NCBI RefSeq assembly: GCF_003473485.1
Contig: NC_053049.1
Coordinates: forward strand, 32,153,292 to 32,217,291
Reading direction: 5' to 3'
Length of the DNA stretch: 64,000 nt
Origin: Medicago truncatula
Lineage: Eukaryota > Streptophyta > Magnoliopsida > Fabales > Fabaceae
Each line of letters begins with the position of its first letter. The stretch's first letter is position 1. Position numbers and translations under genes: made by a program. This document shows positions 23,690 through 35,214 of this stretch, piece by piece. The notes beneath the pieces were generated by a model. It had not been told where the DNA came from. It did not search any database and saw nothing but the letters and a program-made list of their open reading frames with translations.

Positions 23690-24151
23690 TTATAATAAAC
23701 AAAGTGCAAACGTGTTTATAGTAGTATTTTCCTACTATTATATATGTTTTATTTAGCTAAAAATATAATAATTTATTTTGTTTTAATACATATCTAACCA
23801 ATACCTTTTAATTTGCTAACCCCAAAAGGTAAAAACATAGGAGATGATGAGTCTCAAAGAGTAAACATTACTCATTCAATCTCACACACCCATATGTAAG
23901 TTAGTTTGTCAAACGACTATATAAATGTTTAAAGCAAGCAATAATTTTTCGATGTGGAACTCACATTATGTAAAATACAACCCTTCCGGTTCTAGTTTCA
24001 GTAACTCAATTTAATATTTATCAGTTTAATATCTTCATGGTCTCAACATGAGCAAATTTACTATTCAAGAATTAGCATGTAGCTGAACTCTTTGGCCATT
24101 GGAGCAGTTACTTTCCAAATTAAAAGGATCTTAAATCTAAAGGTTACAAAG

Positions 24152-27100
24152 TCTCTTGAGGTGACTCACTTCTCCAATAACGAGTCAGGGTCGGCGGCTT
24201 CGGTAAATAATGATTGGAAAAATTGGGTCGTGTTACGTGGGAATGCTAAGGCGAATGAAGTGGATATCGAAGATATAGGCAAGGTCATTGGTGTATCTTT
24301 TGAAGGTGGCTTAAATAATAGATTTGGTGTGTTGTCTCGGTCTAAAACGTTGGGGGAGGGAGGCCGAGAGCATGGTGGTGGTGTTTAGGAGGGACGGTGC
24401 GGTGTGGGTGTGTGGTGTGGTGGGTTGTGGTGATGCGGTTGGTGTCTTGGAATGTGAGGGGGTTAGGAGGGGTGGAGAAACGGAGGGAGGTGAAGTTGTT
24501 GGTGAAGGAGAAATGTCCGTTGGTTTTGTGTATACAAGAAACTAAGATGATGGTGTGTGATGGGTATGTGCGTTCCTCGTTGTGTAGGGATTCGAGCTAT
24601 GATTATTCGTATCGCTCTTCAGTGGGGGCATCAGGTGGGTTATTGACGATGTGGGATACGACGGAAGTGGAGGTATGGTCGTCGTTTAGTCAGGAACATA
24701 TGTTGCAAATCCATGGCAGAGTTCGTAGTAATAATGAGGAATTTTATTTATTTAACATTTATGCACCGTGTGACTTAAGAGCTAAAGCGGAATTGTGGGA
24801 AGCTATATCAGAAAGATTGCAGTCGCTCAGGGGAAAGAAAGTGTGTGTCTGTGGGGATTTTAACGTAGTAAGAAAGCCAGAAGAAAGAAGATCAGTCATA
24901 GGGGGTGGTGTGTCTTTGGATATTAATGCTTTTAATTTATTCATTGAAGAGAACGGGTTGATAGATTTGCCGTTGAATGGTCGTAGTTTTACTTGGTTTA
25001 AGGGAGATGGTTCGTCTATGAGTCGAATTGATAGGTACTTGTTGTCAGAAGAGTGGTGTTTTAGCTGGCCAAATTGTTTTCAGGTAGCCCTACTCTGGGG
25101 TCTCTCTGATCATTGTCCGTTACAGTTATCTATTGATGAGGAGAATTGGGGTCCTCGTCCGACGCGGATGCTGAAGTGTTGGCGAGAGGTGCCGGGTTAT
25201 TCAGATTTTGTTTCAGAAAAATGGCGTTCATTCCAAGTTGAGGGATGGGGAGGTTTTGTGCTCAAAGAAAAATTGAAATTGATGAAGGTAGCGTTAAAGG
25301 AGTGGCACTCGACACATGCTCAAAATATGCCGGCCAAAATTAATTCTTTGAAAGCCCGTTTGTCGGATTTTGATGAAAAAGGTGCGGTTAGTGGGTTGTC
25401 AGTTGAAGAAATTGATATTATGAGGGGTATTACACACGACATTCATTATATGTCTCGTGTTAATACTAGCATTAGTTGGCAACAATCGAGGCTATTGTGG
25501 TTGAAAGATGGAGATGCTAACTCGAAGTACTTTCATTCGGTTTTATCTCGTCGTCGTCGACGTAATGCCATTGTGTCACTCATGGTTATCGGCTCTCTTG
25601 TAGACGGTGTTCAACCAATTCGTCAGGCAGTTTTCACCCATTTCAGGGACCATTTTGCGGCTCCGGATGTGTTTAGGCCGGGGGTTGATAATTTAACTTT
25701 CAAAAATTTATCCTTTGCGGAAGGAAATGGGTTAATTAAACCTTTCTCAGTTGATGAAGTAAAGACAACAATTTGGGATTGTGATAGCTATAAAAGTCCC
25801 AGACCAGATGGTGTGCACTTTGGTTTCATTAAAGATTTTTGGGAAATGTTGAAAGGGGATGTTATGGGATTCATTCAGGATTTTCAGAGGAACGGTAAAT
25901 TAACCAAAGGTATTAACACTACTTTCATAGCTTTAATTCCTAAATTGGATAGTCCGCAGCGCTTAAATGACTTCCGGCCTATCTCTTTGGTGGGTTGTCT
26001 ATATAAAATTTTGTCAAAAGTGCTTGCAAATCGTCTGAAACTGGTTTTGGGGAGTTTGATAGCAGAGACACAGACTGCTTTTGTAAAAGATAGGCAAATT
26101 CTTGATGGGATTCTCATTGCAAATGAGGTGGTGGATGAGGCTCGCAAATCAAAGAAGGAGTTGATGCTTTTTAAAGTTGACTTTGAGAAAGCGTATGACT
26201 CAATAGATTGGGGTTATCTGGATGCAGTTATGAGTAAAATGGCATTCCCGGTTTTGTGGAGAAAGTGGATAAAAGAGTGTGTGTCGACAGCTACTGCTTC
26301 TGTTTTGGTTAATGGCAGTCCTACAGATGAGTTCCCTTTAAAAAGGGGCCTGAGACAAGGAGACCCTCTTTCACCTTTCCTTTTTTTGCTGGCAGCAGAG
26401 GGTTTGAATGTTATGATGACTTCGTTGGTTGAGAACAATTTATTTACTGGTTACGGGGTGGGTCACGCAAATGCCACTGTGGTTTCGCATCTCCAATTTG
26501 CGGATGATACTTTGATTTTAGGTGAAAAAAGCTGGGCCAATGTAAGATCTTTACGGGCGGTTTTATCCTTGTTCGCGGATATGTCAGGTTTGAAAGTGAA
26601 CTTCCATAAAAGCTTATTGGTTGGAATTAATGTTACGGAATCTTGGTTAAACGAGACGGCGTCTATTTTGCATTGTAAGGTTGGTAAGGTTCCTTTTTTG
26701 TATCTTGGCCTATCGATTGGTGGTGATCCTCGGAAACTAGCATTTTGGGACCCTGTTTTGCATACCATTAAATCTAGATTGTTAGGGTGGCAGAGTCGTT
26801 TCCTCTCATTCGGGGGCCGATTGATTTTGCTCAAGTCTGTCCTGTCCTCTTTGCCTGTCTATGCTCTTTCCTTTTTCAAAGCTCCGTCAGGTATAATCTC
26901 TTCCATTGAATCTATGTTTAAATTGTTTTTTTGGGGAGGGAGTGAGGATAACAGGAAAATTTCCTGGATCGCTTGGAATTATATTTGTTCTCGTAAGGAG
27001 TATGGGGGTTGGGTGTGAGGAAATTGAAGGAGTTTAATCTTGCGTTGTTAGGCAAATGGTGTTGGAGGATGTTAGTTGATCAAGGTGGGTTGTGGTATAG

Positions 27101-28227
27101 GGTTTTGGTGGCGAGATATGGTGAGGAGCCTGGGAGGTTGGAGGTAGGGGGCCGGAGTGTCTCTTATTGGTGGAGGGAGATAGCGAAGATTAGGGATGGG
27201 ATTGGTGTTGACGGAGGGGGCTGGTTTGATGAGAGGGTAGTGAAGAAGGTAGGAGATGGGTTGAATACCTTGTTTTGGTATGATAGGTGGATAGGAGGTA
27301 TTCCGTTGTTTAGGCGGTTTGAACGTTTATTTAGCTTAGCACTTAATAAGCTGAGTACGGTGTCAGATATGTTCATGCGTGGCTGGGAGGTAGGAGGTGA
27401 TGCGTGGAGCTGGAGGAGACCATTGTGGGTGTGGGAGGAGGAGATGTTAGGCGAGTGTTGCATGTTACTTAATACTTTTATTGTGCATACTGATGTTTCT
27501 GACAGGTGGCAGTGGCTCCCGAACATTGGGGGAGGCTATACAGTAAGCAATGCGTATAAGAACTTAACGTTTCAGGCTGCCCCTTTGATTATCGTGACAG
27601 ATGATCTCGTTTGGCACAAGTATGTTCCTTTGAAGGTGTCCATTCTAGCTTGGCGACTTCTTCGCGATAGGCTGCCCACGAAGACCAATCTCTTGCGGCG
27701 CGGCTATCAGATGTGTCGCGGGGTGTGGCTTCGACGAAACGGCACACCATTTGTTTCTTCATTGTGATTTTTTCGGCGGCCGTTGGCATCATATCAGGAA
27801 TTGGCTTGGCTTTTCAGGTGTCGATCCGTTTACCATTCATGATCATTTTTATCAGTTTACTAACTCTATTGGTGGGTCGACGAAGCGCCGGACAATCATG
27901 CAAATGTTTTGGCTCTTGTGTGTATGGATTGTTTGGCACGAAAGAAATAATATAATTTTCAATAATACACAACTTACTATGATAGATCTTGTAGAAAAGG
28001 TTAAGTATCATTCTTTGTGGTGGCTGAAAGCTAACAATGCCAACTTTGTTTATGGCACGAGTAGATGGTGGTCGGACCCGTTACTTTGTTTGGGTATCGA
28101 CTAACTTATTTTTGTAATTATGTAGTGACTGTTTGTTCTTTGGGGTGACCTCTTTAGTACACCTTGTGCTATAGAGAATTCATCGCCGTTGTTAATATAT
28201 TCCATTTTTTATTCTTAAAAAAAAAAA
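24152..28227 (+). mobile_element. L1-type LINE, about 4.1 kb, 5'-truncated in ORF1
   Basis: A non-LTR retrotransposon ending in an A-run at 28217-28227. Limits come from comparison with the uninterrupted block at 42758-43738: AGGTTACAAAG on the left and ATGTTATAAG on the right look like a diverged target duplication. The left end holds only the tail of ORF1 (frame open to the TAG at 24386-24388). ORF2 follows with endonuclease, reverse transcriptase and a zinc-binding C-terminus, broken by two frameshifts. The GT-rich 3' UTR resembles shorter tails at 39050-39281 and 31925-32020, so related elements have been active here. Confidence 0.9.
24397..28104 (+). pseudogene. LINE ORF2: endonuclease and reverse transcriptase, frameshifted
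   Basis: Frame 1 (24397-27018) contains an AP-endonuclease domain with RLVSWNVRGLGG, CIQETK, GDFNVV and GLSDHCPL. The reverse transcriptase follows with FRPISLVGCLYKILSKVLAN, FKVDFEKAYDSIDW, GLRQGDPLSPFLFL and the catalytic LQFADD. The likely start is the ATG at 24433 (MRLVSWN). One base appears lost near 27010 (GGGTTGGGTGTGA), after which the frame continues at 27009 (VRKLKEFNLALLGKW). A second shift near 27705 leads into the zf-RVT region, where CGFDETAHHLFLHC and WHERNNIIFNN are readable up to 28104. All catalytic motifs remain, but the broken frame makes this copy non-autonomous. Confidence 0.88.
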
Positions 28228-29508
28228 TGTTATAAGAATAAAATCTACATTTTTTTTAATCAAATTGGTCCCAGTGCTGAAATTTGTTATATTATATCTT
28301 ATAAGCAACATGTCTACAAAACAACATAAAGCCATCTTAGCAATATTTACAAGGGTCTATACAGGCACATCTCCAAGTCCTTCTGTTAACCAAATTGTGA
28401 CTAAAACAATAAGTCAGATTCCTTGGATAATGGACACAGCCACACAAAGTCATGCATCAAGTTAGCCAAACTCTTGAACTTTTTTTTGGTTCAGTGCAAT
28501 AAAAGTGAGGAATTGAGTGAGTCACAGGGCATTATTGGTAAAGTGAGTGATGTATTTTTTTAATCTAACAACTCGGTATATTCATTTTACTCTACACTGA
28601 AAAAATCAAAAAATAGTGAGAAGGGAAAAAAAATTAAATAGGAGATTATATTTTGTAACTTTATTTCTCTTCACATCTATTTTGTAACATTATAAAGTTT
28701 AAATTGTAAATTTTAAGATAAATTATATAATAAATAATATTGTATAGTCTTATCAATGATATGTTGTGAAAAAAAAGTTGTTTGTAACACGAAACTTGAA
28801 ATTTTGTAAGAAAAAGAAAGCAAGGACTGAAATTGAAAACATAATATTTAAAGGGACCAAAAATTAAAGAATTTTGTTATAAAGAATAAAACGAAAATTT
28901 GATATTTTTATAAGGATTAAAACATATTTAACCCAATTGATTTTTTTTTCCAAATTTAAAATTAGATTAGAACTTCTAAATTGAACCAATCATCACTTCT
29001 AATTTAACAAACTTCGCTTATGTCTTGATGCAATGATGAGTTTCAATCATGTATTTCAAATTACACACCAAATATTAAAAAAAAAAAAAACAAAAGTGAG
29101 AGGCAAATATTGGAATCTGATAAATACGATCAACTTATCTAATAATATCAACTTTGTCAGTTGTGATAAGTCTTACCATGGAAATTGAAAGTATTGTTGC
29201 ATACTTGATGTGCAACCAATAAAAAAGAAAAAAATTAAGCATACGTTGTGCAATGCAAAACCACACGTGTACTGGTCTTATAGCTCAAGCATGCTTAGTG
29301 GAACAAATTATGAGGTAGCCTTAGTGCATCGAAATTTTGTATGCCCGACTTTTACTATGTTCACACTATATTTTTCAACTCACCTACTTCTTTGCTATGT
29401 CGATAGAATAAGATATGCTTCAACCTGAACAAGAAATCATAATAAGGTCTCTCTCCTAAAACTTTGTGAGAAAGAGTTTATTTATAAACTTCTCTTATTT
29501 AATTTATT

Positions 29509-29795
29509 GGGTTAACGGTGCTTTATACCCTGTAATATATGTCATTTTTGGTTTTCCCCCCTGTAATTTTATTTTTTGATTTACCCCCTGTAATTTTATT
29601 TTTTTTGGAATACCCCCTAATAGGTCATAAAAAAACGAAAAAATTCTGGAAAAACAAAATAAAGTCGTTTTTTTATGACCTATTAGGGGGTATTCCAAAA
29701 AAAATAAAATTACAGGGGGTAAATAAAATAAAATATTTTACAGGGAGAAAAACAAAAAATGACCTATATTATAGGGGGTAAAGCACCATTAACTC
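29509..29795. mobile_element. 287-bp palindromic MITE present only in copy 2
   Basis: An almost perfect foldback: arms with TACCCCCTGTAATTTTATTT words are mirrored around AAAAAACG...CGTTTTTTTA at the centre. Flanked by TAATTTATT at 29500-29508 and 29796-29804. Copy 1 has the matching flank without the element, so this is an insertion after duplication. A related half-element is at about 31745-31900. Confidence 0.88.
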
Positions 29796-30266
29796 TAATT
29801 TATTTATATACACCATCATTGTAAAAAATTACATTATCAATCAATTATAACTGTTAAATCATTATAGACATTTGACTTCTATCATAACCACTTCTAAAGT
29901 CATAAATATTGATTGTCATATGTTGACAATGTAAATATTTTAATACAAATGATGCATGAAAATATGAAGCTCCTTTTCTGACTCGTTCGGGAGTCTCAAC
30001 TCAACTACAGGAGATTATTTATAGTTTTTTTGAATTTATCACACTAAGGTTATAAATAACTACTATGTCCGTAAACAATCTTTACTGGCACACTAAGGTA
30101 TACACATTTTGGACTGTCTAGTGAACATGCCTACTCAAGGGATACTCCTTATGAACCTTCTAACATGAACATTATCATTGTAGATTGAATATCATAATGC
30201 CACAACCACCCCACTAATGCTAATGTCATATTCATGAGTCATGTCCCCTTTACACTTTACTACTAC

Positions 30267-30273
30267 TATATAA
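30267..30273 (+). promoter_or_regulatory. TATA box of LTP-like gene copy 2
   Basis: TATATAA, 100 bases upstream of the ATG, identical in sequence and spacing to copy 1. Confidence 0.6.
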
Positions 30274-30366
30274 CTATGGAACTTGCTCCTTCTAATTCAA
30301 TGTGCCATATACAAACTAGTCAGTGATTCAAACACATATATTATAAGATTTTCAAAAACAATAGTG

Positions 30367-30844
30367 ATGGAGTTCAAGGTTAGAACTTTCCTAGCCACAG
30401 TGGTGATGTTTCTGTTGGCATCAAGTGTGTTCATTTTGGAAAGTGAGGCAGCTGGAGAATGTGGAAGGACACCAATTGGGTCAGCAGCTGCTAGTCTAAG
30501 TCCATGTTTGGGTGCTGTACGTAATGTTAGGGCAAAAGTTCCACCAGTTTGTTGTGCTAGAGTTGGTGCTTTGCTTAGAACTTCTCCAAGATGTCTTTGT
30601 TCAGTTCTTTTGTCACCTCTTGCAAAACAAGCTAAGATTAATCCTGCTATTGCTATCACTGTTCCTAAGAGATGCAACATTAGGAACCGACCTGCTGGAA
30701 AGAAATGTGGAAGTAAGTAACTACTAATTATTATGTAATTTTAGATTTTTGGAGTTTTCTTTATTTGAACAATTGTGTAATGTAATTAACCTTGTCCTTT
30801 TTATATTTTATTTACAGGGTACACACTTCCTTGAAACCAAAGCA
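30367..30844 (+). CDS. Lipid-transfer/2S-albumin-type 8-Cys protein, copy 2
   Basis: Near-identical paralogue of the gene at 12299-13084. Exons 30367-30712 and 30828-30844 (363 nt, 120 aa) with a 115-bp intron; the second exon again supplies the RYTLP ending. I count about six base differences in exon 1 and a single amino-acid change in the predicted protein (Gly to Ala just after the signal peptide, ESEAAGECG). All eight cysteines are kept. Identity of the coding sequence and promoter suggests both copies are functional or the duplication is recent. The compact intron is probably the ancestral form. Confidence 0.87.
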
Positions 30845-31210
30845 GGAAAATAATATATGTGATATGCAGTATCTGACATATTAGAGAGCTAAATAAATTC
30901 TGTAACATGACATTTTCTACTTGGAGAGTGACATGTTTCAGCCTATAGCATTTTGTATTTCTCAGTGTATTGTTGCATGGTTTGATGTATTGCTTGATAC
31001 TTATAAGATAATAATCATTATTGTTATTTTGTCCAACTTCTATTATGATTTAATTTGAATTAACCACTTTATTTTCATTAATGAAGTGATTGACTCAAGT
31101 GGTTAACATATAGTTAAATAAAAATTTAGGATAAATTAAGAGGTTTTTTCTACATTACCCTCTCTTGTATTGGGGGTATTTATCCTTTTAAGATATCAAC
31201 CAATCAAAAT

Positions 31211-32281
31211 GTAATATACAAATGTAACATTAAATGTCAAATAAATGAGTCAATTTTTCTATAAAAAAAAAAATCAATTTTAACAAGGTAACTTTTAATT
31301 TTTATTTAATTATATTTATGTATACAATCTTAATTAATTTACATTATAGAGCTTGTAAAAATTAAAATTTTACATCAAATTCAACTCATCATGGCTGTGT
31401 TTCGTAATACGGATAAGCTAGCTTATAGCTTGTTGGACTAGCTTATAAGCTTGTTTTGATATAATAAGATGTGTTGGTAAAATTCTTAAAAAAAAAAGAT
31501 GTGTTTGGTAAAAAGCTTTTTCCACTAGTTTATAGCGTTTTTTGAGAAGCTATTTCAAGTAGCTTTTGAGCTTATAGCTGGTAATTTTTTATATTTTCTT
31601 CCAATTTTAACCCTATTAATTTAATTTAATTATTTTTTAATAAAACAACATGTTCATGGCTTAAAAAATAACGGCCAAGTTCATAGCTTATTTTTTAATA
31701 AAACAACTGCCACGTTTTCTCCTTTGAAAAAAAAACTATCATGCTTTATTTTATTTTGGATTAATAGGTTTTTACCCCATGTAATATAGGTCATTTCTGG
31801 TTTTCCCATGTAAAACTTTTATTTTGATTCACCCTATGTAAAATATTTTTGGTTTGATTTACCCCCCTAATAGGCCAAACAAAAAGCAATTTTATTTTTT
31901 TTTCAAGAAATTTTCGTTTTTTCTTAGTGACTTTGGGTCAGTGATTCATTTTTTCCACGCCTTGTGTAGGGTGCATCCCCGTTGTTATTAATATAAATCA
32001 TTTTTGTTTGTGCAAAAAAAATATTTTGAATAAGAGAGGAGAGAAGTGTATATTTTAACATAAGAGGAGAGGAGAGGAGAGTGTAATTCAAGCATCTTTG
32101 AGGGGAGGGGAGTGTAATTTACTCAAATTTTAATTGTTACAAGCCCTATTGTGTAAATTAATTAAGATTGTATACCTAAATATAATTAAATAAAAATTAA
32201 AAGTTACCTTATTAAAATTGATTTTTTTTTTAGAAAAATTGACTCATTTATTTGACATTTAATATTACATTTGTATATTAC
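31211..32281. repeat. Long inverted repeat with about 160-bp arms
   Basis: Left arm 31211-31370 (GTAATATACAAATGTAACAT...) is nearly the reverse complement of 32120-32281. The 750-bp loop holds half of a MITE like the one at 29509-29795 and a LINE tail. No coding sequence. Either a foldback element that has taken insertions or an inverted local duplication. Confidence 0.75.
31925..32020 (+). mobile_element. LINE 3' tail, 5'-truncated
   Basis: CGCCTTGTGTAGGGTGCATC, then CCCGTTGTTATTAATATAAA and an A-run, match the style and order of the 3' end of the large LINE (CACCTTGTGCTATAGAG, CCGTTGTTAATATATTCC, A-run). No coding part remains. Confidence 0.55.
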
Positions 32282-32999
32282 CTTATTTGACATTTAATAT
32301 TACATTCTTATGCAAACATAGACGAGGATCATAGATTTGAAGATTGAAAGACCATAAGAAAATAAAATCATAAATTTTAAGCTTAAAAATTCATATGAAA
32401 ATGGACAAAAAGGACCAAATTGAAATGAAAAAAAAAAGATAAAGGGCATTATTTGTTCAATTAGTATGGAGATTGAATCTTGCACTTAAGCATTTCTATA
32501 AATTCATAGAACCTCACTCAAACGACCTCTTCCTATGTGCTGTTTTTATTTCCCTTAAGATCCTCTATTTTCTCATTCTCCCTTGACTTTTGTTTTGTAT
32601 ATTTTTTGTTCTTTGTGTAGATCTGCCATTTCAAAACATCGCGGCACAATGTTCCATACTAAAACTGCAGTTGCTGGAAAATGCATCAAGAAGGACACCA
32701 AAAGAAAGATGGTATGTTCCACATTTTACTGTTTAGCTGCTAAAAGAATGCAAATAGATAATGCACTAGAGAAGAAATCCAAATACCACTTAATGCATCC
32801 CTTAGAGTTACTCGAAACTAAAGTCATTCAAATGAAAACTGTTTACTGGCAAATGAAAGAAGAAAAGAAAATTTAGCAACAAACAACACAAAAGGAAACA
32901 AAAATAAAATAAAAGTTATGTCTGCACAAATTAAGAGGTTCAGGTTGAATGATTGTTGCCCAAAATAGCATAAAGCTTCTATTCTAAAGAAGATACATA
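32282..32999. other. Spacer with one exon-like segment
   Basis: 32621-32711 lies between a good acceptor (TTGTGTAG) and a donor (GTATGT), and is open in a frame reading PFQNIAAQCSILKLQLLENA then SRRTPKERW. No partner exon was found and the family is not recognised. The rest shows nothing. Confidence 0.25.
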
Positions 33000-34225
33000 C
33001 AGCGGAGCCAGGAAATTTATGGAGTCCGGGCAAAAAATTAATCGTAAATTCACATGTGACATAATATATAAACAGTCATAAATCGATTTTTTTTTTATTT
33101 TTACCTAAAAAAATTCGAAATAAAAGATGTTTATCATTTTGTCAACAAAAGTACAATTTAAAATAGGGTTATTAATTGAAATTGACCACGTAATATATGT
33201 GAAGTCTGAAAATTGACATTGTAATTAAATAACATGTATTATAACCATGTAATTCGAGATTTTTATTATTTATAACCTGTAAAATACACGAAGTCCAAAA
33301 AAGCAACCGAGAGATTGAATTTTTTCATAATTTCCTAGAGGCGAGTTAAGAACGTTAAAATATGGCTTTAACAACAAAATTATAAATTTTTGACAAACGA
33401 CAAATTAATTATGAATTTTTAAAGTGTCAAAAGCTCAAAAAACAAAACAACGGAAATCTTGATCTATAAATCGAATTTTGAGCTCATTATTTGCAGAGAC
33501 ATCTATAAAAATACATAAAAAGGATCTGTAAAGTTTCATAGCATTTCGAAATCATTTAAATTTATTTTGATTTTTCAACTGAAACGTGCAAAATTGAAAT
33601 TTTGTTCCGCGTAAGCGTATACTCACAAGTCAAATTTAGTTCCCTAATTTTGCAGGCATGACTAGAACACGAAGAACCTTCACAATGAAATTTTGTAATT
33701 TTTAAACGAGATACAAATTAATTATAAATTGTTTAAGAAATTCATAATTATGAGGGAATAAAAATTCATAATTAATTGATCCCTGGTCGAAGAAATTTAA
33801 TTTTGTGTAAAGCTATATTTTAACGTGAAAAAATTCAACCTGTAGGTCACATTTTTAGACTACACGTATATTATAGGGTGGTCAAAATTAAAGAAGAAAT
33901 TCAAGTTTTTTTTTTTTGAAGGAAGAAGAAATTCAAGTTACAATGCTAGAATATATGTTTTGTATTTTATTAGGTCATTTTTCAAACATAAAGTATATTA
34001 CATGGTCAATTTGAGCAATTAACCCGTTAAAATAAGAGAGATGAACCCGTCAATAGTGTGCTAAATAAAATTCGAAGACCTATTTGCGTGTCACAATTTT
34101 CAGATTGCCCAAATTTTTCTTTTTGTAAATGTGTTAATGAGCTTTTGGGTTGAGTCTAATGTGCAAAATTTATCGATCGAGCACGGGCGACCGTCCGGGG
34201 TCGCCATACGGTAGAACCGCCCCTG
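33000..34225. mobile_element. hAT-like non-autonomous element, about 1.2 kb
   Basis: Left end CAGCGGAGCCAGGAAATTT; reverse complement of right end CAGGGGCGGTTCTACC. The flanks GATACATA (32992-32999) and GGTACATA (34226-34233) look like an 8-bp target duplication with one mismatch. CAG..GCGG ends plus an 8-bp duplication suggest hAT. The interior is AT-rich with no transposase. Confidence 0.55.
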
Positions 34226-34766
34226 GGTACATATGATTCTTCCATTTGCTTTGTGAGATTACAATAAAATATAAATCAAATCAACAAATTTGGAGAATGA
34301 TTTGTGCAATATTTACAAGATCAGGAAAAAAATGTAATTAACTGATTAGAAGACAAATCGAAATTGAAGCAGAAGTCCCAAAATGATGAGTTAATTTCAA
34401 AACCCTCAATTTGTAATCGTAAGCGCGGTGTCACACTCTAAAACGTCGGCGTAGCTCTCGTCGATTTCGCACAACCAGTACAACAAAACCTTCAATATCC
34501 CCTTCCTATGATTTATTTTTCCTTACCCCTAAAAAACTTGTGGCGGAGGGTTACAATGGAAGAATGGTGAGAAAATGAGAGAGAAGATGAACAGAGAGAG
34601 AAGGTATAGATTGATTTTTGTTTTCTTAAATGAGGAGGATTTGTGGGAAAAGGAAAGAGAAGTTGAGATTTTTTTTTCCCTTTGAAATGAACAAATAATG
34701 ATGGGTTGGAAGAAAAAGAGGCTCCTTGAGCGTGCATAGTATTGAACAAATAAAGAAGAGGTCGGT
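34226..34766. other. Spacer, no supported gene
   Basis: A minus-strand frame of 78 codons at 34513-34749 is low complexity (Ser/Phe-rich) and not convincing. Nothing else was seen. Confidence 0.4.
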
Positions 34767-34905
34767 ATCCCCGTGAGTTTAGTTCAGTTGGTAGGGATAT
34801 TGCATATTATATACAGGGGTTAGGGTTCGAACCCCAAGACACTCCACTTCTCCACAATTTAATTGTGTGAGCTCTAGTCACTAGGCTACTTGACCAAAAA
34901 AAAAA
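34767..34905 (+). mobile_element. SINE, tRNA-derived
   Basis: Same family as 22511-22650: starts ATCCCCGTGAG, with TTAGTTCAGTTGG and GGGTTCGAACCCC boxes, ACTCCACTTCTCCAC body and A-tail. The flanks AGAAGAGGTCGGT and AGGAGAGGTGGGT form an imperfect target duplication, so it is older than the 22.5-kb copy. Confidence 0.88.
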
Positions 34906-35151
34906 TAGGAGAGGTGGGTTTCAATTTTCATGGAGTGAGATTTGATCAACGGTTGATGTGTTAACCGCTCCTAATTACAATGATCTAATGGTCTGGATTG
35001 ATTGGAGCCAAAAAATTAGGTTTAAGGTTTGGCAATTAGGGTAAGCATATTGCTTGGATTAAATATAAAGGATGATGGGCCATAATGGACCGTATTACGC
35101 TAATCATTACAATCGTATATATACAGTTCATTAGCAATAAATAACAACTAA

Positions 35152-35214
35152 TCCGTAGTAGCACAACTGATCAATTCTTTGGGTGAATTTCCGGGTTCGA
35201 TTCCCGGCTACGGA
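35152..35214 (+). pseudogene. tRNA-like remnant lacking an anticodon arm
   Basis: A 63-nt unit opens with TCCGTAG and closes with CTACGGA, a perfect 7-bp acceptor-stem pair. The 3' half has a perfect T-arm (CCGGG TTCGATT CCCGG, a full B box). TAGCACAACTGATCA resembles an A box, but the region between is too short for a normal anticodon arm. Probably a degraded tRNA or SINE-like piece; no isotype can be assigned. Confidence 0.4.

Larger units (their letters stand above)
23785..28742 (+). repeat. 0.9-kb low-copy block, left copy, split by a LINE
   Basis: Sequence 23785-24151 plus 28228-28742 matches 42758-43738 in inverted orientation. Shared words include GAGCAAATTTACTATTCAAG and AACAACATAAA.CCATCTTAG. 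The block may be a decayed gene: the inverted copy holds a short frame (MATKQHKTILAIFQGFAG), but I do not recognise it. The 4.1-kb LINE at 24152 is the main difference. Confidence 0.75.
28969..30977 (+). repeat. Duplicated segment, copy 2 (LTP-like locus)
   Basis: Direct-orientation partner of 10879-13208. Lacks the copy 1 MITE at 11155-11345 and the Copia piece, but has its own palindromic MITE at 29509-29795. The start codons of the two genes are 18,068 bp apart. Confidence 0.85.

Noticed and set aside
24092-24388. 98-codon frame at the LINE 5' end as a host gene
   Set aside because: The frame crosses the LINE's left junction; its second half is the tail of ORF1 and its first half is the host block.
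25884-26834. Minus-strand frames in the LINE
   Set aside because: They lie opposite the reverse transcriptase and have no own features.
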